Origin: Candidatus Bathyarchaeota archaeon | GTDB taxonomy: Archaea; Thermoproteota; Bathyarchaeia; Bathyarchaeales; Bathycorpusculaceae | DNA length: 40,932 nt | Assembly (NCBI GenBank): GCA_026014545.1 | Contig: JAOZIH010000010.1 | Coordinates: 1 to 40,932 of the forward strand | Direction of reading: 5' to 3' | In this document: one piece after another, positions 23,095 through 32,666 of the stretch | Layout: each line of letters opens with the position of its first letter | Position numbering within the stretch: position 1 is the stretch's first letter | Made by a program: the position numbers and the translations under genes | The notes under the pieces: model-generated | Database searches by the model: none | The model's input: only the letters and a program-made list of their open reading frames with translations | Told to the model about the DNA's origin: nothing

Positions 23095-24630
23095 TCACCT
23101 CTGTTGACTAAATAAAGTTTCAACAAACAGTTTTCCTGCATCATCTGGCTTCGCAACAAATATTTTAATTGCCTTATCAGGGTTTTTCGCGATTACAGTT
23201 GTTTTCGGATCCGGATTTATAACCACTGCAATCACAGAATTTGCTTTTGCATTTTCTTTTAGACTCACAACGTCATGTTCTTGGACGAAGCCGTCAGTTA
23301 TCACTGCTATCAACGCATTTTTCGCTTTTTTAGAGACAAGTGCTGCTGCACATGAAAGGTTTGTGCCTCCAAATGGGCTAAGCTTAAAAACGCTTACGCC
23401 ATGCTCAAGATAATCTTTCGATTCTTTACATATAGTGCATGCTGCATCGTTGAACGCAATGGTTAAAACCGGCAGATTATACGTTTTCGCATATGCGATC
23501 AGCAGGTAAGCCGCTTCCTTTATGTAATGGAGAATTGGCTGTTTATTATATATTGCAGCGGTGCTTCCCGAATAGTCGACCAAAAGCACAATTTTAGAGA
23601 AGCCTCCTTTACTGCCCGGCTGCTCGATGCTGAGGATAGTGTCAACTATAGGCTCCCGCCATCTCCAAGGATCATCAGGAGCCTTCATAATACTGTTCTC
23701 ATCGATGCGTTTTGAATACGGACGCCATCTTCGTGAGCAAGGCTCTTTAAGATCTAAATACGATTTTGCACCTATAAGATCCTTGAATCCTTTAATGTTC
23801 CTCCATAAGGATTGCCTTACATTGTCTTTTGCAGCCTTCTCAATCGCCTCTTTCACTTTATCTATGTCTTCCTCTAAAAAGTCAGCTATATCACCGACAC
23901 TTAATCCTTTTGATAATCCAATAGCGATGGCGGTGTTTTTCACTTCAGGATCATTTATATCATAGAAGCTTTGGTCGCCATAGCCTTTGCTTTGAGCAGA
24001 CATTTCGTTGCATTTGGATAGCTGCATAACTAAGGTTGCTGCTTTAACTATCATTTCTACAACGTCGTTATCGCCGTATTTTTTAGTGGCTAACATTTTC
24101 AAAAGAGACTTAAGCTGGTTGAAATCTCTGTTTAACCTTATTTCCTTTTCATAGGTTGTTTCTTTCAATGGCACACCAAAGAAGTCTTTGTATATTATTT
24201 GCAGCAAATGATAGCTTGTTCCTTCCTCTTTTACTGGAAACCGATTGAGCCATTCAACACACATGCCTTTCGCGTCAAGACGTTCCTTCTTCACTTGCAT
24301 GTCAACGATTACGTCGTACACTACATTCAAAGCGTTTTTGACGGTTGCTTTTGACTTTCCCAAGTTGCTTATCAATGTAATCTCATGTAACAATGCATCC
24401 TTGTATGTGTAAGGTAGCCCATCTCTAGATGCATGCTTTATTTCATGCATAAACAACTCTTCTTTATGTGTAATGGAACTCCAGTATGGGGGCGCATACA
24501 CAGTCATTTTCGCAAGATCAACACTGAAAGTTGCAGCCTGCGGGTCTTCTTTAACATGCAGAGGCGGCGGAATAACGCTTGCTTTTTTTATTGTATTCTC
24601 AAAAACCTCTTGAAGACTGAGGGGTTGCAT
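23095..24630 (-). CDS. HExxH metallopeptidase-like/VWA protein (DUF2201-type), copy 1
   Basis: A 511-residue protein. Residues 45-110 contain HEIKH at 62-66, a zincin-like site; the middle is helical; the C-terminal VWA domain has the MIDAS motifs DYSGS (352-356), FGGTNL and VITDG. This is the DUF2201-type architecture, in which a degenerate metallopeptidase and a VWA domain work with a MoxR ATPase to remodel client complexes. ATG 24630 is chosen because ggagggg sits six bases before it; ATG 24645 overlaps the upstream stop. It lies between MoxR copy 1 and the SWIM gene. Confidence 0.9.
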   Translation of the reverse strand: MQPLSLQEVFENTIKKASVIPPPLHVKEDPQAATFSVDLAKMTVYAPPYWSSITHKEELFMHEIKHASRDGLPYTYKDALLHEITLISNLGKSKATVKNALNVVYDVIVDMQVKKERLDAKGMCVEWLNRFPVKEEGTSYHLLQIIYKDFFGVPLKETTYEKEIRLNRDFNQLKSLLKMLATKKYGDNDVVEMIVKAATLVMQLSKCNEMSAQSKGYGDQSFYDINDPEVKNTAIAIGLSKGLSVGDIADFLEEDIDKVKEAIEKAAKDNVRQSLWRNIKGFKDLIGAKSYLDLKEPCSRRWRPYSKRIDENSIMKAPDDPWRWREPIVDTILSIEQPGSKGGFSKIVLLVDYSGSTAAIYNKQPILHYIKEAAYLLIAYAKTYNLPVLTIAFNDAACTICKESKDYLEHGVSVFKLSPFGGTNLSCAAALVSKKAKNALIAVITDGFVQEHDVVSLKENAKANSVIAVVINPDPKTTVIAKNPDKAIKIFVAKPDDAGKLFVETLFSQQR

Positions 24631-24644
24631 AGCAAGCCCCTCCA

Positions 24645-26189
24645 TTACCGCTTCGCTTTAGTTGCCGTATTCGCAGACGCATTTATAGACTCTATAGCCA
24701 TTTTAAGCTTGAGCTGCGGCTCAAGTATATCTAATGCCGTTGTTTCATCTTTCTTTCTCGCAGCCTCTTTAATCATATCTATTATTTCGTCAAGCAAAGC
24801 TCTGATAACCAACGCATCTGCGTATTTCTCCCGTAATTCTTTGGCCTGCGTCGCATCTGGCTTCTTTATCAAATCCTCAATTTCCCTTATATTGAGACGT
24901 GACGACGTAAAGTATAGTATGTATTTGTTGATTAGCTCTTTTGTTGCCGTGTAAATGCTTCCGTATTGCGCCAAGAACTCCTTGTTATTCCATGATAGCC
25001 TATGAGGCAGCACTGCAAGAAGCGCGTAATTCAGGTCTGCGTAATCAGCAGTTTGCCTCATATTCAAGAAGGCATGTGCTTTCATCGCCTGTTGCAGTCG
25101 TATCATTGTCCTGACTTTGCCCACATTCGCTAAGCCACATGGATACTCATTGTAAATGCATAATGAACATTCCTTGTCAGTTTCAAACGGATCTTTGCTT
25201 TCCTCGTAACGTACTGAAGTGCTTGTTGCAAAGTAGCAGCGGGACAAGTGACTAACAATCCCCATGCAGAATACTATGAATTCTTCTGGTATCGTGACTT
25301 CCTCAATGTATTTTCGGGCTTGATAAACAAGCTCCACTGGTATTTTTTTCGCAAGCTTCATTTTTTTCCAGCGTTCATTCATCAACAATACTTCTTGGGC
25401 GCTGGGCGGCAAACTGCGTGCACTCAACGCATATCTGTCAGCAGTTGCAACATTGACTATTTGAAGGTTAGTTTGATAAAACTGGTTAAGAGGGTTTGTC
25501 GCCAGAATCCACGCTAAAGGTTTAGTTTCGATTTGACCAATGTTTGTATCCACAACTTTTTCGTTTAATGCATGGTGAAGTTTCGAGAGAAGCCTTGGCG
25601 CATTGAAACATTCATCTATAACTACAATGTCTGCTCCTGAAATTTTGCCAGATTTAACTGCATGCGGAGGTTTTTGTCCAAGTATTGCCGGATGGTCTAT
25701 GCTATATCCCATAATATCTTCGGGATCCATTTGGTCGTTAACTTGCATGTTGAAGACTCTTACTGGAACTCGCCTTACGCTACCAAGAGTCTCGGCAGCT
25801 GGATGTTTTACAAGGTCAATTTCAATGTTAACGGTTACAACATCATTATACTGTTCGTACTCAATGTTTACGCCGTCAACAAGATTTGACATTAAATTTT
25901 TGCAGTCAACATTTAATCGCCCAGCAAGCTCATCAAAGAACTTTTCCAGTTCCTCTCTCCCTTTGAATTTATGTTTCAACGTGACAACAGGCTTGTCAAA
26001 TAGATTGCCGATGAACGCGGCCATGCTGGTTTTAAACACGCCGTGACTGCCTATTAACAGAACCGGCTCTCCTATGAGCATGCCACAGCATATCGTCTCA
26101 ATCATTGTATATTGATGGTAGCCGCGATAAACATCTGCAACTGACTTGACAAGCTTATTGAAAACTTCAGAAACCTCTTGAAAACTCAT
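24645..26189 (-). CDS. MoxR/RavA-type AAA ATPase, copy 1
   Basis: A 514-residue ATPase. Walker A is GSHGVFKTS (about 47-55), Walker B ADIVVIDECFN, sensor 1 WILATNP and arginine finger region ATADRY; the C-terminal half is helical. MoxR ATPases act with VWA partners in chaperone-like maturation. The ATG at 26189 or GTG at 26198 (overlapping the upstream TGA) may be the start. Larger than the second copy (388 residues) and only distantly similar, so not a recent duplication. Confidence 0.92.
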   Translation of the reverse strand: MSFQEVSEVFNKLVKSVADVYRGYHQYTMIETICCGMLIGEPVLLIGSHGVFKTSMAAFIGNLFDKPVVTLKHKFKGREELEKFFDELAGRLNVDCKNLMSNLVDGVNIEYEQYNDVVTVNIEIDLVKHPAAETLGSVRRVPVRVFNMQVNDQMDPEDIMGYSIDHPAILGQKPPHAVKSGKISGADIVVIDECFNAPRLLSKLHHALNEKVVDTNIGQIETKPLAWILATNPLNQFYQTNLQIVNVATADRYALSARSLPPSAQEVLLMNERWKKMKLAKKIPVELVYQARKYIEEVTIPEEFIVFCMGIVSHLSRCYFATSTSVRYEESKDPFETDKECSLCIYNEYPCGLANVGKVRTMIRLQQAMKAHAFLNMRQTADYADLNYALLAVLPHRLSWNNKEFLAQYGSIYTATKELINKYILYFTSSRLNIREIEDLIKKPDATQAKELREKYADALVIRALLDEIIDMIKEAARKKDETTALDILEPQLKLKMAIESINASANTATKAKR

Positions 26190-26194
26190 TGCAA

Positions 26195-27319
26195 TCACTC
26201 TACAGTAAACAGTAATATTGAATTGCCCTGCGCTGTTTTTCTAGCGAGCTCCATATCCCTAATTGGATCTCCAGTAGGAGACATCCCTAACGACTGGACA
26301 AGCTCGTTCACAGCATTCTTCAGTGTTAAAAGATCATTTTTGCCTGCAACATTTAACACGTTGCTGACAGCATCAAAAGATTTAGTGTCAAACTCTATGC
26401 CTGCATTTTTTATAAGCTGCGTCAACGAGTTCAAACGTTTTGCAGCAGTCTTACTATTTAACGCTGAGGTTCTTCTTTTGAAGGCATCCTTCACCACCTG
26501 CTCAACCAATGCTAATATAGTGGCGAAACGGTCTTGTAGATCCTTTGACATTGCCTCAAGCATTTCCTGTCGTTTTTGCTGTATTTCTCTTTCGAGGGCA
26601 GCTAACCCTTCCTTCTTTTTCTCGTCGACCTCTTGAATTGCCTTGCGTTTTTCTTCTTGAAGGTAATTTAGAAAGAAACTTTTCGAAAGGCTTAATGGTA
26701 TAGGAGCAATCTTTATCTCTGGTAACAAAACGTTGCTTGCCATCTGGTTCTTGTCTACACTCTTAATGTATGTGACAACATCATTGAAGTAACTGCTTTT
26801 CTCGTAATTTGCAATTTCAATTTTCAAAGTGTTCAGTTTACTGTTTAATTCACCTATCTTATTCATTACTTCAGCAGCGCTGTTAGCCGGTAAAAAGTAC
26901 AGTTTACGCTTCATTCTGCCGATTTGTTCCTCTTGTATTATCAAGCAATTCTCGTTTAGAATATCGTAGACCATATGCCTAATGCTTTTTAAGCGGTTTA
27001 TCAGCAAGCTTGGATAAGGCTGGAAAGACACAATTTTTATCTGCTGGCCTTGTTGATTCTTTACATAGCGAGCTTTGATTGAACGTCTCCGCGTATTCGT
27101 GACGTTTTTCCCTGTTGCCAACGTTTTATAGTCAACATCTATCTGCTGTAGCATATTTTGAAGTCTTGAAACCCATGACATATGCCCAGTATTACTTAAC
27201 GAAGAAATGTCAACTTTAACAGACATTCTCTCCTCCGAAGGTACATCCACATTCACAAGGAACCCCTGCGTTAAAACACAAGAACCCTTTATTGGTCGAG
27301 GAATTTCAGTTTTCAACAA
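26195..27319 (-). CDS. Coiled-coil protein of the AAA/VWA operon, DUF3150-like
   Basis: About 374 residues. The N-terminus (PRPIKGSCVLTQGFLVNVDV) and the long helical middle (about residues 200-300, with KRKAIQEVDEKKKEGLAALE and following heptads) resemble DUF3150 proteins that sit between CobS-like ATPase and CobT-like VWA genes on integrative elements. TTG 27319 has ggagg eight bases upstream; ATG 27334 and TTG 27385 are in frame but lack good sites. Its TGA overlaps the MoxR start. Role as an adaptor or client-holding subunit is inferred from position. Confidence 0.75.
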   Translation of the reverse strand: MLKTEIPRPIKGSCVLTQGFLVNVDVPSEERMSVKVDISSLSNTGHMSWVSRLQNMLQQIDVDYKTLATGKNVTNTRRRSIKARYVKNQQGQQIKIVSFQPYPSLLINRLKSIRHMVYDILNENCLIIQEEQIGRMKRKLYFLPANSAAEVMNKIGELNSKLNTLKIEIANYEKSSYFNDVVTYIKSVDKNQMASNVLLPEIKIAPIPLSLSKSFFLNYLQEEKRKAIQEVDEKKKEGLAALEREIQQKRQEMLEAMSKDLQDRFATILALVEQVVKDAFKRRTSALNSKTAAKRLNSLTQLIKNAGIEFDTKSFDAVSNVLNVAGKNDLLTLKNAVNELVQSLGMSPTGDPIRDMELARKTAQGNSILLFTVE

Positions 27320-27444
27320 TATCTCACCCTCCATAAAGTCGATTTTCCATGCTGACCAAACACAACCATAATCTTCCACCCCCAAATTTCATAATTAAAA
27401 ATGCGCAACAATAAAAAGGAGGAAACTGGACGCGGTTTCTACCT

Positions 27445-27885
27445 CTACAGCAAAATAGTACTGTGAATAAGCACTTCTTCAATATTTTTTCTTTCAAGGG
27501 CTATATTGAATAGTTTACGTCTCAGCCTCTTTGGAAAAGGAGCAATAATTTCGCTTAATGACTTAACATCCAAGTTTTCCTGTAGTAGACTCTCAGTCTG
27601 CTCATAGCATTGGAGAGTGTTGGGTCCCACCAGCTCTATAAGCTCAAACGCATCCTTTGTTTTCGAGCAGCCGTACTTTTCAAGAAATTCCGCATACTTC
27701 TCCTTTCTTAAGCTACTGTAAGAGTAGGTTACTGCATGCCATTCTTTGCAAACAGGACAAAAAACAGCCTTGTAAAAGAATTTGAAGTGGCGCGGTCTAT
27801 AACAGACAAACTTGTAACCGGGTAACTCTGCCTTTTTTGTATGTTTAAATTTGCCTGTCTTAGGATCGATAAATACTCTTACCAA
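27445..27885 (-). CDS. Zinc-site protein paired with radical SAM gene
   Basis: A 146-residue basic protein with FCPVCKEWH near residue 43 and a further cysteine in KYGCSK, then C-terminal helices (PFPKRLRRKLFNIALERKNI). The TTG start at 27885 lies inside the end of the radical SAM gene, with ggtg in that gene acting as ribosome site. A partner or substrate of the radical SAM enzyme is plausible. No family recognised. Confidence 0.75.
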   Translation of the reverse strand: MVRVFIDPKTGKFKHTKKAELPGYKFVCYRPRHFKFFYKAVFCPVCKEWHAVTYSYSSLRKEKYAEFLEKYGCSKTKDAFELIELVGPNTLQCYEQTESLLQENLDVKSLSEIIAPFPKRLRRKLFNIALERKNIEEVLIHSTILL

Positions 27886-28775
27886 GCAGAAACACCATCA
27901 ACTGTCAATTGGAAATATTTTCTAGGTATCTCATCTATTCTTTCAAATGGATAAGCCATACTTGAAAGACTGCTGAGTCTAACTTTTTTGTCAACACTTA
28001 TTGCCAGTATTCTTCCAGGCTTTTCATCGACAAACGGCATGAACCTGATTTTGTAACGCTTCAAATATGAAGCAAGCCTACAGCTTGTTTTGAAAGTTGC
28101 TTTGTCTCTATAATGTTTTATTAAAGCAGCTAAATTCCTGTAGTCACTTAATGTTGGTTCATAATTTTTCTGGTTAGCGCCTCTCCCGACAGGCCTGAAC
28201 GAATTAATCAGAAAATCGTTAACTCCCAGCTTCAGAGAATTCTCTATTACCTGTCTAATGAATTCGACGCCGTCATGATAGAGTATAACGTTTACTCCCA
28301 CATCGAATTCGCGGTTAACATACATACTTAAATTTTCAATGGACTTCGCTGTTCTTATGCTAACGCGGACTTCGCTTATCAAACCTTCAATTTGCCTCAG
28401 CTGCTCCTCAGTTGCCACTGTACCATTGGTTGTTAATGTCGCATCCAAACGTGTGCTTTTCTTAATGAACTCTGCTGCCTCAACAAGTCTAGTGTACAAG
28501 AAAGGTTCACCCCCGCCAAAGGATACACCGAACACGCCCCATTTATCGAGGAACATCAACAGCTGCTTAAGTTCATCGAAATCCCATTCCAGCGTTCTGT
28601 CAGGTGAAGACATGCTATAACAGAACCAGCATTTCAAATTGCATTTATCAGTCAACGCAATTTGGGCGAAAAGCGGAGCTTCCCACTTTTCCGACTTCAT
28701 ATCTGGATAGATAAAGCATCCGCCGTTTTCCCGGTCATAAATAAAGAGTCCATCCGGCGTAAGCAGACGCTTCAC
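27879..28775 (-). CDS. Radical SAM enzyme of the MoxR/VWA operon
   Basis: A 298-residue protein with CNLKCWFC (cysteines 45, 49, 52), the GGGEP motif (VSFGGGEPFLYT) and ATLTTNGT, the MoaA/PqqE-type core. The C-terminal part has only one cysteine (TSCRLASYL), so no SPASM cluster is present. GTG 28775, with ggggg upstream, ends the short gap after the 116-residue gene. It stands between two MoxR/VWA pairs, so it probably modifies a protein or cofactor handled by them; that is inference. Confidence 0.92.
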   Translation of the reverse strand: MKRLLTPDGLFIYDRENGGCFIYPDMKSEKWEAPLFAQIALTDKCNLKCWFCYSMSSPDRTLEWDFDELKQLLMFLDKWGVFGVSFGGGEPFLYTRLVEAAEFIKKSTRLDATLTTNGTVATEEQLRQIEGLISEVRVSIRTAKSIENLSMYVNREFDVGVNVILYHDGVEFIRQVIENSLKLGVNDFLINSFRPVGRGANQKNYEPTLSDYRNLAALIKHYRDKATFKTSCRLASYLKRYKIRFMPFVDEKPGRILAISVDKKVRLSSLSSMAYPFERIDEIPRKYFQLTVDGVSAW

Positions 28776-28786
28776 CAGGAAGCCCC

Positions 28787-29137
28787 CTACATCTGATTCA
28801 GGGGAATAAAATTGTGATTCTCGTCATTGTAGGCCAGGACATTTTTTAAGTCAATTTGCTTCTCTGAAAGTACTTTTTTCAACTCTTCTATTAACGCGTT
28901 TTTCATACCCCTTAAATGTTGAGGTATATAGTTGCCTCCTTCCTCAGTTACGCGTCCATGCTCATCTACGCGTCTATATTCAAAGCCAAATGTCACATAA
29001 TAGAAAGATGGATTAACACAAATCAAATCTGACCCGCTTGTGACTTTAGCGTAAACTTTGCAGTCTTCATTTTCAACCTCAACAACTAAAGCGGTACTGC
29101 CGCCATAAGTACTGACAGTTTTTATATTTGTTTTCAT
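28787..29137 (-). CDS. Hypothetical protein, 116 aa, radical SAM neighbour
   Basis: A beta-rich protein, MKTNIKTVSTYGGSTALVVE, later VTFGFEYRRVDEHGRVTEEG and a helical end with a final strand. ATG 29137 is chosen because gggaggtg lies eight bases upstream. It is 11 bases before the radical SAM start. It could be the substrate or a scaffold; nothing visible decides. Confidence 0.7.
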   Translation of the reverse strand: MKTNIKTVSTYGGSTALVVEVENEDCKVYAKVTSGSDLICVNPSFYYVTFGFEYRRVDEHGRVTEEGGNYIPQHLRGMKNALIEELKKVLSEKQIDLKNVLAYNDENHNFIPLNQM

Positions 29138-29153
29138 CATACACACCTCCCCC

Positions 29154-29927
29154 TTATATGTTAACCACCTGAGACACAGCTAGAACTCTTTCCAATTCAG
29201 CAGGCAAACACGCATCAGAAGAGAACCTGTAATCATTTATTCTTTCAAGCAAATCGTTAAGTGAACACTTTTCTAATGTGTAATAATATCTCTTCAAAGC
29301 TTTAAGGATGCCTTTAATATCCGAGTTCATGAATGCCCTTTCCACAGTAGAAAATGGAAGCACCCCTTCCCACATATATAGTTTTAGCGTATCAGGTATT
29401 GCTTTAATAAGTAACGTACTAAAGTATAGGCGGCGTGGATGCTTATCAATTATCAAACAATACAACGCTTTACCCTTTTTGTCTACCAAAATATTACTTT
29501 TCAATGCTTTCACAGCTTTTTCATGAAAACGCTCCATAATAATCGAAAGTTTAATGTTCCTGCGCACAGGCACGGCAGGGCTAATTTTTCTATCATCCAG
29601 CCAAATGGTATGCTCACCTGCCCATTTGAACTCTTTCCTGCTCACTCTATCAAAAATACGCCAGACACCGTTGTAACTACTAATTTCAAAGTCAATTAGC
29701 CGTAAAATACAGTTCAACCGATCCTTTGTAAGCCATGTACGCCAACCGCAATCCTTCACACACAACTTGTTATTGGCTGTGTCCAAGGTTGCAACAGGAT
29801 TGTTCCAAACTAAATACTGGATGTATTTTCCTTCCCGTCTTATTATGTCGCGGTATCCCCGCCTACTCACATAATTAAATTTGTCGGGTTTATGCTCCCA
29901 AAAATATAAGTGAGGTCTTCTATCCAT
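29154..29927 (-). CDS. Hypothetical protein, 257 aa, weakly like the 34414 protein
   Basis: A basic, aromatic-rich protein (RRPHLYFWEHKPDKFNYVSR; IIDKHPRRLYFSTLLIKAIP). Features LVWNNPVATLDTANNKLCVK and the region after it correspond in outline to LVWDMQENTLHVKKP of the 34414-35142 protein, so a distant relation is possible. ATG 29927, gaggtg upstream. It lies inside the MoxR/VWA operon. No recognised domain. Confidence 0.75.
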   Translation of the reverse strand: MDRRPHLYFWEHKPDKFNYVSRRGYRDIIRREGKYIQYLVWNNPVATLDTANNKLCVKDCGWRTWLTKDRLNCILRLIDFEISSYNGVWRIFDRVSRKEFKWAGEHTIWLDDRKISPAVPVRRNIKLSIIMERFHEKAVKALKSNILVDKKGKALYCLIIDKHPRRLYFSTLLIKAIPDTLKLYMWEGVLPFSTVERAFMNSDIKGILKALKRYYYTLEKCSLNDLLERINDYRFSSDACLPAELERVLAVSQVVNI

Positions 29928-29948
29928 AAACATCACCTCAGAAAAAAT

Positions 29949-30227
29949 TTAACTTATTTGTTGCTGGCGCATAAGGTTACGTATACGCCACTTAACCTTT
30001 TTAGAGGTATATTTTATTGCTTTCTTAACATCTTCTGGTCTCTGGTTAATCAGAAAACGAAGTGCATCATAATCTCCGATGTATGCATTGCGATTAAGCT
30101 CCTTAATTAATTCTCTAATTGTTGATTCAACAAGAAGTTCTATGCTGTTTTCATCGAAAAGTCCAGTTGCAATAGCATCTTTAATTATCGGCCAAACAAG
30201 TGTTTCAAGTACTGCTTCAAGCTCCAC
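29949..30227 (-). CDS. Helical protein, 92 aa, coupled to VWA copy 2
   Basis: All-helical small protein (MELEAVLETLVWPIIKDAIA; ELIKELNRNAYIGDYDALRF). GTG 30227 lies ten bases inside the end of the VWA gene and has ggagggg upstream. Probably an accessory subunit of the MoxR/VWA complex. No family recognised. Confidence 0.7.
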   Translation of the reverse strand: MELEAVLETLVWPIIKDAIATGLFDENSIELLVESTIRELIKELNRNAYIGDYDALRFLINQRPEDVKKAIKYTSKKVKWRIRNLMRQQQIS

Positions 30228-31470
30228 GTAACCCCTCCTTATTTTTAGCGAAATCGATCTTTGTATGATAGAAACCTGGTGCGTGAACAGGAGTGTTTGT
30301 GTAGCCTACCATTGCAAAAGACGCTTTTTTCGCGATTATATCGAATAGACGCTGCGTTTCAGATTCTTCTTTATCGAAAATGTCGCCGTCCGTTAACACA
30401 ATAACAGCGTCGCCTCTTTTCATTAACTTATATGTTTTCTTTAGAACTGGCTTGATTACTGTTCCACCGCCGCCCTTCATTTTTGCGGCTACATTCTTGG
30501 CTACGTCAGCAGGCCTCTTAGCTATTAACACGTTGTATGCTTCAGCATCCCATGGTATAACGTAAACTTTGCTGTTTCTTGCTTCATGCTTAATTATTCC
30601 AAGAAAATATTTGAGCTGCTCTTCACTTATGCTGCCTGACGTGTCTATCAGGCACCAAGTGGTATTTGAATATTTCAAGGAGCCTGGATAATCGTCGCCT
30701 CGCCGACTCAAAACCATAAAGGAAGGATCTATATGCCTTAATCCTCTTGAGCCGAAGCGGGTGAGGATTTGCCAAGGCGGCTTGTACTCGATGACTTCGT
30801 CAACAAGTCTTGAAAGAGAAGCGGGGTAAACGCCAATGTTCTGCGCGAAATCTTTTGCTTTATTAGCTATTTGCCTCCATGCCTTCTCTTTTTCTGTTTT
30901 GTCAGCATTTGGGCTGAAGCTGCCTTCTTGTATCACCTCATCAGGCTCTATTTTACCGGTTAAATCAGACTTAAGAAAAACGTTTAATGCCTGCAATTTC
31001 AGGCTGATATTGCTACGTTCTAATATGCTTGCTATTTCTTCAGTGCTCATTTTTTTAAGGTCTTCATAGCTAACTCGATTGTTAAGCAAATCAGCTATGA
31101 CATTCAATGTTATAGGCTGAATGTTCATTTGGTGAATATTTATAACGTTGCTTTCTTCTATACCATCATTTATTTTCCCATCAGAAGCAATGTTATGCGC
31201 TATCTGCAAAAAACCCTTTGAACGCAAAGCATGAAGCAGACAGACATGGAGCATTTCATGAATTATAACAAACCGTTTTTCAATTAACGAAAGTTTTTCC
31301 CAAGCTTGCAAATTTATTATTAACGTATTATTCTCGTCGACCGCAGCTATTGGCACTGCCTTTGACGAGACAATCCTGACATAATTTAATGGCACAATAA
31401 CGAAAGGGAAATATCGGCTGCAGAAAACCCTGATGTCACGTAGCTCTTCAAGAAACTGTTTAGCATCCAT
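30217..31470 (-). CDS. HExxH metallopeptidase-like/VWA protein (DUF2201-type), copy 2
   Basis: A 417-residue protein. HEMLH at 71-75 followed by ALRSKGFLQIAHNIASDGKI is the typical DUF2201 N-terminal metallopeptidase-like domain; the C-terminal VWA domain has DTSGS (276-280), GGGGTVIK and VLTDGD as MIDAS elements. It lies 13 bases after MoxR copy 2. ggtgac precedes ATG 31470. It is the more canonical of the two copies; the pair should form a MoxR/VWA machine. Confidence 0.93.
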   Translation of the reverse strand: MDAKQFLEELRDIRVFCSRYFPFVIVPLNYVRIVSSKAVPIAAVDENNTLIINLQAWEKLSLIEKRFVIIHEMLHVCLLHALRSKGFLQIAHNIASDGKINDGIEESNVINIHQMNIQPITLNVIADLLNNRVSYEDLKKMSTEEIASILERSNISLKLQALNVFLKSDLTGKIEPDEVIQEGSFSPNADKTEKEKAWRQIANKAKDFAQNIGVYPASLSRLVDEVIEYKPPWQILTRFGSRGLRHIDPSFMVLSRRGDDYPGSLKYSNTTWCLIDTSGSISEEQLKYFLGIIKHEARNSKVYVIPWDAEAYNVLIAKRPADVAKNVAAKMKGGGGTVIKPVLKKTYKLMKRGDAVIVLTDGDIFDKEESETQRLFDIIAKKASFAMVGYTNTPVHAPGFYHTKIDFAKNKEGLRGA

Positions 31471-31483
31471 AAAAAGTCACCTG

Positions 31484-32650
31484 TCAAACAGGTGATAGCG
31501 CACGGCCAGTTGCTTCGAGACATTTGAACACCACTGGATTATCCTTTACAAGGTTGTATACTAATAGTCGTCTTTCCTTCTTGAGGAAAGTAAAGAACGC
31601 TGAAACAAATTCTCTGTCATCCTTTGTTGAAACAAACTCCAAAAATTTCTTTACGAGCGGCGCATTTTTAGCGTTGGCATTTATGTTTTCAGCTATTGTT
31701 AAGGCCGCAAGATATTTTTGTTCTATATTGAAGTTTACGATAACTGCAGGATTTTTAACAAGCTCCTGGAATGATGGAACTTTATTGCTGAGAAAAGCCA
31801 TTAATGTCTCGCCAACATTACCAAGCTTTCCTACCGCCACACTTCTGAAAAAATCCTTGTTTCTTGTATTCTTGCTTTTTAGCAATTTGAAGGCTAACGC
31901 AACATAAGACCAGCCGCGTGGCGTAGCAGGCGGTTCATAACCATTATCGTTTGACAGATTATCTGTAACGTTGGCTAAGAAGTCGCTTGGCTTCCACATC
32001 AAATACGCCAGCACTTCACGATCCCAATTTTCAGCGCCATAAGTCTTATCCATCCATTCAACCCATTCTTCAACACTGAATCCTGGAACTTCTATGAAGT
32101 CAAATCGGTCTCGCAGAGGCTTAGGTATGCTACCAACTAAACTGCTATACTGCGCAGAATTCGAAACAGCAACAACAAGCACACGTTTATTTAGTGCTAT
32201 ATCACCTATCTTGTAGTCGCGTACGATTTTATATGAGCTGGCAATCATCGTTTCACGCGTTTCGTTGAGAAATTCTTCAAGCACAAGCAACCCTGCGCAT
32301 GAGTGAAGCAGACGGGCAATACTTAACGGCACATAAGTTATGAACTTCGAATTACTGTAGGGTCTTGGTTGACCAGAAATATCTATTGGGTCCATGCCGG
32401 TTAATCGGCAATCTTTGAATATGTAATATTTATCGGGCGATTGAAGGTAATATTCAACTTCTTCTGGTAGAATTTGATCAGCATCGACAAATTCAAGGTT
32501 GAATTCACGTGCCTTCTCAATCGCCCATTCCCTGACAAATGTTGTTTTACCAACACCTGGAGGGCCTATAAGATGGGGTGTAATGTTTTCGAAGCCTTTT
32601 AGGCGCATTTCAAGGGCAAGGTTTAATCGAGTCTTAAGAAACGAATCCAT
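31484..32650 (-). CDS. MoxR-type AAA ATPase, copy 2
   Basis: A 388-residue ATPase with Walker A GPPGVGKTT (about 29-37), Walker B GLLVLEEFLN and sensor/arginine region VSNSAQYSSLVGSIPKPLRD. ATG 32650 has ggaggtgg upstream; the in-frame start at 32686 has none. Adjacent to VWA copy 2 as in DUF2201/MoxR operons known from many bacteria and archaea. C-terminal half helical. Confidence 0.93.
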   Translation of the reverse strand: MDSFLKTRLNLALEMRLKGFENITPHLIGPPGVGKTTFVREWAIEKAREFNLEFVDADQILPEEVEYYLQSPDKYYIFKDCRLTGMDPIDISGQPRPYSNSKFITYVPLSIARLLHSCAGLLVLEEFLNETRETMIASSYKIVRDYKIGDIALNKRVLVVAVSNSAQYSSLVGSIPKPLRDRFDFIEVPGFSVEEWVEWMDKTYGAENWDREVLAYLMWKPSDFLANVTDNLSNDNGYEPPATPRGWSYVALAFKLLKSKNTRNKDFFRSVAVGKLGNVGETLMAFLSNKVPSFQELVKNPAVIVNFNIEQKYLAALTIAENINANAKNAPLVKKFLEFVSTKDDREFVSAFFTFLKKERRLLVYNLVKDNPVVFKCLEATGRALSPV

Positions 32651-32666
32651 AAAACCACCTCCATCT

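Noticed and set aside
25603-26046. 147-residue plus-strand frame inside MoxR copy 1
   Set aside because: Serine/threonine-rich antisense shadow of a strongly conserved ATPase gene.
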